17,206 nt of DNA from Gemmatimonadota bacterium (lineage in GTDB: Bacteria > Gemmatimonadota > Gemmatimonadetes > Gemmatimonadales > GWC2-71-9): NCBI GenBank assembly GCA_003222235.1, contig QHVD01000105.1:1-17206 (forward strand), written 5' to 3'. The notes beneath the pieces are model-generated. The model was not told the origin of the DNA. It saw only the letters and a program-made list of their open reading frames with translations, and ran no database searches. Positions 14,049 to 17,206 of the stretch are shown in pieces (position 1 is the first letter of the stretch; each line of letters begins with the position of its first letter). The position numbers and the translations under genes were made by a program.

Positions 14049-14140
14049 GGTCGTTCCCTGAAGGGGATGGTGTCGTACCCGAGGGAGCGCCGAGGGTGTC
14101 ATCGTCGCCAGGCACTTGCTTCGCTGAACCCCGGCCCAGC

Positions 14141-14169
14141 TTGACGCGGGCCAGCGCAAGCGCAATAGG
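14141..14169 (+). promoter_or_regulatory. Weak candidate promoter for the NarL-type regulator
   Basis: TTGACG (14141-14146) is separated by 17 bases from AATAGG (14164-14169). The -35 matches consensus at five of six positions but the -10 at only three. Initiation here would place the 12-bp palindrome at 14185-14212 in the 5' leader. The 191-base gap 14049-14239 otherwise holds no gene. Confidence 0.25.
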
Positions 14170-14184
14170 TAGAGCCGTCGCGCA

Positions 14185-14212
14185 GTAGGGGCGCAGCATA
14201 CTGCGCCCCTAC
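14185..14212. repeat. Perfect 12-bp inverted repeat with 4-base loop
   Basis: GTAGGGGCGCAG (14185-14196), CATA, then CTGCGCCCCTAC (14201-14212). The arms match at all 12 positions. It lies between the divergently transcribed patatin and response regulator genes, so it does not end either. It could be a regulator operator, a dispersed palindromic repeat of the REP kind, or a leader hairpin just ahead of the ribosome site at 14225-14231. Confidence 0.9.
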
Positions 14213-14239
14213 ACGGGCGGGCACGAGGAGGAACTAGCG

Positions 14240-14869
14240 ATGTCGCCGCGTGTTGTGCTGGCGGATGACCACGTGGTCCTGCGACAGGGCCTCAAGGCGC
14301 TGCTCGAGCGGCAGGGCATCGAAGTGGTCGGCGAGGCTTCGGACGGGAGCGCGGGCGTAGAGCTGGTTTGCGAGCTCCAACCCGACGTTGCCGTGCTCGA
14401 CATCGCGATGCCGTTCCTCAACGGCCTCGAGGCCGCGCATCAGATCGCCCAGACCTGTCCCGAGACCCGCGTCATCTTGCTTACCGCGGTCGCTCACGAC
14501 CGTTACGTGGTGCAGGCCCTTCGTGACGGGGTGCGCGGGTTCGTCGTCAAGACTCAGGCTGCGGAGGACCTGGTGCAGGCGATCGACGCCGTCTGCCAGG
14601 GGGGGATTTACGTGAGCCCCGGAGTGTCCCACGTGGTGATCGATGCGTGCAGGGCGGCGGCCGGCGCGACGAACCAGCTCACGTCTCGGGAGCGTCAGGT
14701 CGTGCAGCTCGTCGCTGAAGGGAAGTCCACCAAGGAGATCGCCGCCCTGCTCCACATCACGCCCAAAACCGCCGAGTTCCACCGCATGCGGATCATGAAG
14801 AAGCTCGGCATCCATGAAGTGGCGGGGCTGGTGCGTTACGCCGTGCGCGAGGGATTGATCGCTCCGTGA
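14240..14869 (+). CDS. NarL/FixJ-type response regulator (receiver + LuxR helix-turn-helix)
   Basis: 209 residues, typical length. The receiver domain (1-120) has the full set of residues: acidic pair D9-D10, phospho-acceptor D54 in VAVLDIAMP, T82, and K104 in GFVVKTQ. The LuxR-type DNA-binding domain follows from about 146 (LTSRERQVVQLVAEGKSTKEIAALLHITPKTAEFHRMRIMKKLGI), where PKTAEFH is the recognition helix; this subgroup usually has KTVEFH. The ATG is preceded by a strong GAGGAGG ribosome site (14225-14231) eight bases upstream. It acts as a phosphorylation-controlled transcription regulator in the cytoplasm. No sensor kinase is encoded beside it, so it is an orphan within this window. 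The next gene also carries a receiver domain, but 173 bases separate them. Confidence 0.95.
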   Translation: MSPRVVLADDHVVLRQGLKALLERQGIEVVGEASDGSAGVELVCELQPDVAVLDIAMPFLNGLEAAHQIAQTCPETRVILLTAVAHDRYVVQALRDGVRGFVVKTQAAEDLVQAIDAVCQGGIYVSPGVSHVVIDACRAAAGATNQLTSRERQVVQLVAEGKSTKEIAALLHITPKTAEFHRMRIMKKLGIHEVAGLVRYAVREGLIAP

Positions 14870-14897
14870 CCGCAAGCGGCGCGGGCCCCGAGCCCCA

Positions 14898-14941
14898 GGT
14901 ATTTTCCCGCACGGGTTCAGGTGTTTCCCTGGTTTTTCCCT
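14898..14941. promoter_or_regulatory. Helically phased direct repeats, candidate operator
   Basis: Three copies of GGTNTTT(T)CCC begin at 14898 (GGTATTTTCCC), 14920 (GGTGTTTCCCT) and 14931 (GGTTTTTCCCT). The start-to-start distances are 22 and 11 bases, so all copies face the same side of the helix. The minus strand reads AGGGAAAAACC AGGGAAACACC. They lie in the gap 14870-15042 between two receiver-domain genes. The same gap also has a hairpin GCCGCGC / GCGCGGC (14980-15001). The repeat layout is seen directly; the operator role is inferred. Confidence 0.45.
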
Positions 14942-15042
14942 GCTCCACGGTGAGTCCATACTTCGCGCGGACGGCCTGAGCCGCGCATCGGCTGGCGCGG
15001 CATCGGGGCTCGCTGCACCGCACCCCGGCCCTGGAACCTTGC

Positions 15043-16002
15043 GTGACGAGCCTGGCCAACGACCCCGGTCGCCCCCGCCCCACGCGCTCCCCCCTTGCGC
15101 TCATAGCCGAGTCTGCAGATGGACCGACCCGCGGGCTCGGGAGCATGCTCGAGTCCGAGGGATACCGCGTCCTGATCGTATCGACCGGCCGTGAGGTGCT
15201 CGACCGCGCGCTCAGCGCGCTACCCGATCTCATTCTGGTCGATGCCAGCCTCCCCGATTTCGATGGCGTGGAGGTGTGCCGCGCGTTGCGCCAGGATCCC
15301 GCGATCGCTCGCCCCACGCCCATCGTCCTGATCACGTCCGCCCCGGTTGCCCAGCGGCTGCGGCTGGCCGCGCTGCGCGCCGGGGCGTGGGATTGCCTGG
15401 GCCTGCCCCTCGACACTGAGGAGCTATTGCTGAAGCTCGAGACTTTCATGCACGTCAAATTGGAAGCCGATCGCGTGCGGGAGGAGGGGTCCATCGAAGA
15501 CACGAGCGGACTGTACACGGCGCGCGGGCTCGAGCGCCGCGCACGCGAGCTCGTAGCCGATGCGTTCCGGCGGCATGCGGCGCTGGCCTGCGTGGCGCTC
15601 GCGGCCGAGCCGGAGTTCCCGGACACGCGCACCGCGCAGGCTGCGGCTGCGCGCGTGGCCGCGCTCGGGTACGTGGAGAGGATGCTGCAGTCTGCCGGGC
15701 GCGCCTCCGACATCATCGGGCACCTGGACCGCACGGACTACGCGATCCTGGCGCCCGCCACCGACGCCGCGGGAGTTCTGCAGCTGGCCCGGCGCATGGC
15801 GCAGGCCATCGAGACGGCGCAGCCCAAGCCTGCCGGCGTGCCGCCGCTGCAGGTGCGCGCGGGATACGAGGCCGTGCAGAACGTGCGCGACACGCCCCTC
15901 GAGCCTGCCAGTCTCCTGCAGCACGCGACCGCAGCGTTGCGTTCCGCCCGCGCCGGGGTCGACGGCAAACAGTTTCGGCGCTACGAGAGCGGCGCCGGGT
16001 GA
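15043..16002 (+). CDS. Receiver-domain protein with degenerate GGDEF-like output domain
   Basis: 319 residues from a GTG; ribosome site weak. A short basic, proline-rich leader (1-17) precedes a receiver domain (18-137) with phospho-acceptor D67 in LILVDASLPDFDG. The first-strand acidic cluster is reduced to ESAD (23-26), and the conserved lysine before the last helix is replaced (GLPLD, 120-124, where KP is usual). The second half (about 155-315) follows the diguanylate cyclase fold: SGLYTARGLERR matches the TGLYNRR entry segment, and IIGHLDRTDYAILAPATD sits where RxGGDEFxVLLP should be. The GGDEF motif is therefore DRTDY, so c-di-GMP synthesis is not expected. It may bind a nucleotide or partner protein instead. 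It is followed immediately by a zinc-ribbon gene, possibly in the same transcript. Confidence 0.8.
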   Translation: MTSLANDPGRPRPTRSPLALIAESADGPTRGLGSMLESEGYRVLIVSTGREVLDRALSALPDLILVDASLPDFDGVEVCRALRQDPAIARPTPIVLITSAPVAQRLRLAALRAGAWDCLGLPLDTEELLLKLETFMHVKLEADRVREEGSIEDTSGLYTARGLERRARELVADAFRRHAALACVALAAEPEFPDTRTAQAAAARVAALGYVERMLQSAGRASDIIGHLDRTDYAILAPATDAAGVLQLARRMAQAIETAQPKPAGVPPLQVRAGYEAVQNVRDTPLEPASLLQHATAALRSARAGVDGKQFRRYESGAG

Positions 16003-16010
16003 ACCCGTCC

Positions 16011-16208
16011 ATGGCCCAGATCAAGTTCACGCTCAAGTGCCCGCAGTGCGGGAGTACACGATTCAAGGCCACCACTCGGAAGCCGGGGCCCAACGATCCT
16101 GTGACCTGCGCCCAGTGCGGCACTGTTCTCGACCTTGCCGCGGAGAAGAAGCGCCTCGAGGAAGAAGCGCGCGCTGCGGCCGAGGAGCGACTGCGGGACC
16201 AGTCCTAG
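16011..16208 (+). CDS. Small zinc-ribbon protein
   Basis: 65 residues. Two cysteine knuckles, KCPQCG (C10, C13) and TCAQCG (C33, C36), form a zinc ribbon, and the remainder is a charged helix (AAEKKRLEEEARAAAEERLRD) likely to be coiled coil. The opening MAQIKFTLKCPQCGSTRFK resembles the ECs_2282/STM1533 group of small zinc-binding proteins; that is a pattern match by eye. The ATG at 16011 fits the family start. A GTG at 15999, overlapping the upstream stop as GTGA, would add four residues and would follow the coupling style of other junctions here. The cellular role is unknown; binding to nucleic acid or protein is possible. Confidence 0.75.
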   Translation: MAQIKFTLKCPQCGSTRFKATTRKPGPNDPVTCAQCGTVLDLAAEKKRLEEEARAAAEERLRDQS

Positions 16209-16212
16209 GACC

Positions 16213-16821
16213 TTGGCCGAGCCCTTGGTGTTGCTGCTCGGCGGCCTCATCGCGCTCGCCCTCAGTGCCATCCATGCGTACGATCCCACGACGTGGGTTC
16301 TCGAAGTCGCGCCCATCCTCATCGGCGCTCCCCTGCTCGTCGCCACAGCTCGGCGGTTTCCGCTGACGCCGCTGATCTACCGCCTCATCTTTCTTCACGC
16401 CGTCATTCTCATGATCGGCGGTCACTACACGTACGCACGGGTGCCGCTTGGGTCCTGGGCCCAGCACGTGTTCGGCCTCGCGCGAAACGACTATGACCGC
16501 CTGGGCCACTTTGCCCAGGGGTTCGTGCCCTCCATGATCTGCCGGGAGATCCTGCTGCGCCGCACACCGCTTCAGCGCGGCCCGTGGCTGTTCTTTCTCA
16601 CGGTGAGCGTGGCGCTGGCCATCAGCGCCTGTTACGAGTTCGTCGAGTGGTGGACCGCGCTTGCCGGGGGCAAGGCGGCGACGGATTTCCTCGGGACGCA
16701 AGGCGACGTGTGGGACACACAGTGGGACATGTTCGTGGCTCTCGTGGGAGCCTGCTGCGCTCAGCTGTTGCTGGCGCGCCGCCACGATCGCGAGCTAGCC
16801 AGGCTCTTGGGTGCCGGGTAA
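16213..16821 (+). CDS. yjdF: DUF2238/YjdF family integral membrane protein
   Basis: 202 residues from the TTG at 16213, four bases past the zinc-ribbon stop; a GTG at 16228 is an alternative. Starts further upstream would lie inside the zinc-ribbon gene. Six hydrophobic segments are visible. The family signatures are clear: GGHYTYARVPLG, NDYDRLGHFAQGFVPSMICREILLRR in the middle, and CYEFVEWWTALAGG followed by DFLGTQGDVWDTQWDMF near the C-terminus. Length agrees with YjdF-type proteins. The conserved His, Glu and Asp residues near membrane borders suggest an enzyme or ion-binding site, but the function of this family is not established. It may share a transcript with the receiver and zinc-ribbon genes. 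Confidence 0.87.
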   Translation: MAEPLVLLLGGLIALALSAIHAYDPTTWVLEVAPILIGAPLLVATARRFPLTPLIYRLIFLHAVILMIGGHYTYARVPLGSWAQHVFGLARNDYDRLGHFAQGFVPSMICREILLRRTPLQRGPWLFFLTVSVALAISACYEFVEWWTALAGGKAATDFLGTQGDVWDTQWDMFVALVGACCAQLLLARRHDRELARLLGAG

Positions 16822-16868
16822 CAACGCTAGCCCCGCGACTGCGAGACACCCGGAAGTATGCGACTCTA

Positions 16869-16897
16869 TTGACAACACCGGCTCCGACACCTATAGA
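16869..16897 (+). promoter_or_regulatory. Strong sigma-70-type promoter
   Basis: TTGACA (16869-16874) is a perfect -35. After exactly 17 bases comes TATAGA (16892-16897), a five-of-six... -10 with only the last two positions in question (TATAGAT). Transcription would start near 16904, giving a leader of about 24 bases before the ATG at 16928. The leader carries GGGGA about eight bases before the start. This is the only near-consensus promoter in the window. Confidence 0.75.
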
Positions 16898-16927
16898 TGT
16901 GCCCCACGCTCCGGCGGGGATTCCTTG

Positions 16928-17206
16928 ATGACCGTCAAGTGTCGAACCCTGCTCATGGCCCTCACCTGTCGCGCCCCGCGCCGTTCTCCCTCGGTTGCGG
17001 GCCTTTTGTTGCTGGCGCTGGTCCTCGCCGCCTGCGACCCCAAGACTCCGGCACCGTTCGCGCCGGAGCCCTGCCTGATCCCCTCGGCGCTGGTTGAGGT
17101 AGTCCAACCCCAGTCGTTCACACCCACGGCGCTCCGCCCCGCGCTGCTGCATGCCGCCGGTCCGATGACTTCGGCCCTCGGTACGGGAGCGAGCGCGGAC
17201 ACGCTC
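16928..17206 (+). CDS. Lipoprotein of unknown function (3' part outside window)
   Basis: Ninety-three residues are visible and the frame is open to the window edge. A long positively charged n-region (up to two Cys and six Arg/Lys) leads to the hydrophobic run VAGLLLLALVLAAC, a textbook lipobox (LAAC) with the lipidated cysteine at residue 37. Asp follows the cysteine. A Pro-rich linker (DPKTPAPFAPEPC) comes next. Starting instead at the internal ATG at 16955 would give a more usual signal length (lipid Cys at 28). It sits 106 bases after the DUF2238 gene behind its own strong promoter, so it is a separate transcription unit. No domain can be named from the visible part. Confidence 0.75.
   Translation, partial: MTVKCRTLLMALTCRAPRRSPSVAGLLLLALVLAACDPKTPAPFAPEPCLIPSALVEVVQPQSFTPTALRPALLHAAGPMTSALGTGASADTL

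Noticed and set aside
16135..16212. Upstream start for the DUF2238 protein
   Set aside because: It would lie inside the zinc-ribbon gene and add an Arg-rich tail absent from the family.

Overview
The window is a very GC-rich piece of bacterial chromosome from a Gram-negative-type (diderm) organism. Evidence for two membranes is a patatin/beta-barrel outer-membrane protein, a lipoprotein with a clear lipobox, and several Sec or Tat export signals. The mix of exported Gfo/Idh/MocA oxidoreductase, DUF1080 hydrolase, SorAB sulfite dehydrogenase and DUF2779 nuclease would fit Gemmatimonadota or a similar soil or sediment lineage. That placement is an inference; there is no rRNA or marker gene here. 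No tRNA, rRNA, CRISPR array or complete insertion sequence was seen.

Layout. Positions 1-9499 are one long minus-strand run. Read in the direction of transcription it holds: a DUF2779 nuclease/exonuclease; a large exported protein of unknown function; an exported DUF1080 (3-keto-glycoside hydrolase-like) protein; an MFS transporter of the NupG type; the molybdenum sulfite dehydrogenase SorA and its cytochrome c SorB; a Tat-exported Gfo/Idh/MocA oxidoreductase; a group of hairpins; a CcdA/DsbD-type thiol transporter; and a TlpA/ResA-like thioredoxin cut by the window edge. Four junctions in this run are 4-base stop/start overlaps (GTGA or TTGA), so the genes look translationally coupled. Positions 9500-9742 hold only a decayed coding fragment with a perfect 16-bp tandem duplication.

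Positions 9743-11854 hold a plus-strand double-hotdog acyl-CoA thioesterase converging on a minus-strand zinc alcohol dehydrogenase. The dehydrogenase has lost its last third to a palindromic repeat element with 18-bp tandem repeats. Upstream of it is a 724-residue patatin + POTRA + beta-barrel protein (PlpD-like, type Vd secretion) broken by one extra base. A perfect 12-bp palindrome lies between it and the divergent plus-strand genes.

Positions 14240-17206 are plus strand: a NarL-type response regulator, a spacer with 11-bp-phased repeats, an atypical receiver protein with a degenerate GGDEF domain, a small zinc-ribbon protein, a DUF2238/YjdF membrane protein and, behind a near-consensus sigma-70 promoter, the start of a lipoprotein.

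How the genes may work together: the DUF1080-MFS-SorA-SorB-Gfo/Idh block puts periplasmic sugar processing next to sulfite oxidation. The CcdA/thioredoxin pair could supply reductant for maturation of the SorB c-type haem. These links come from gene order and family knowledge, not from proof.
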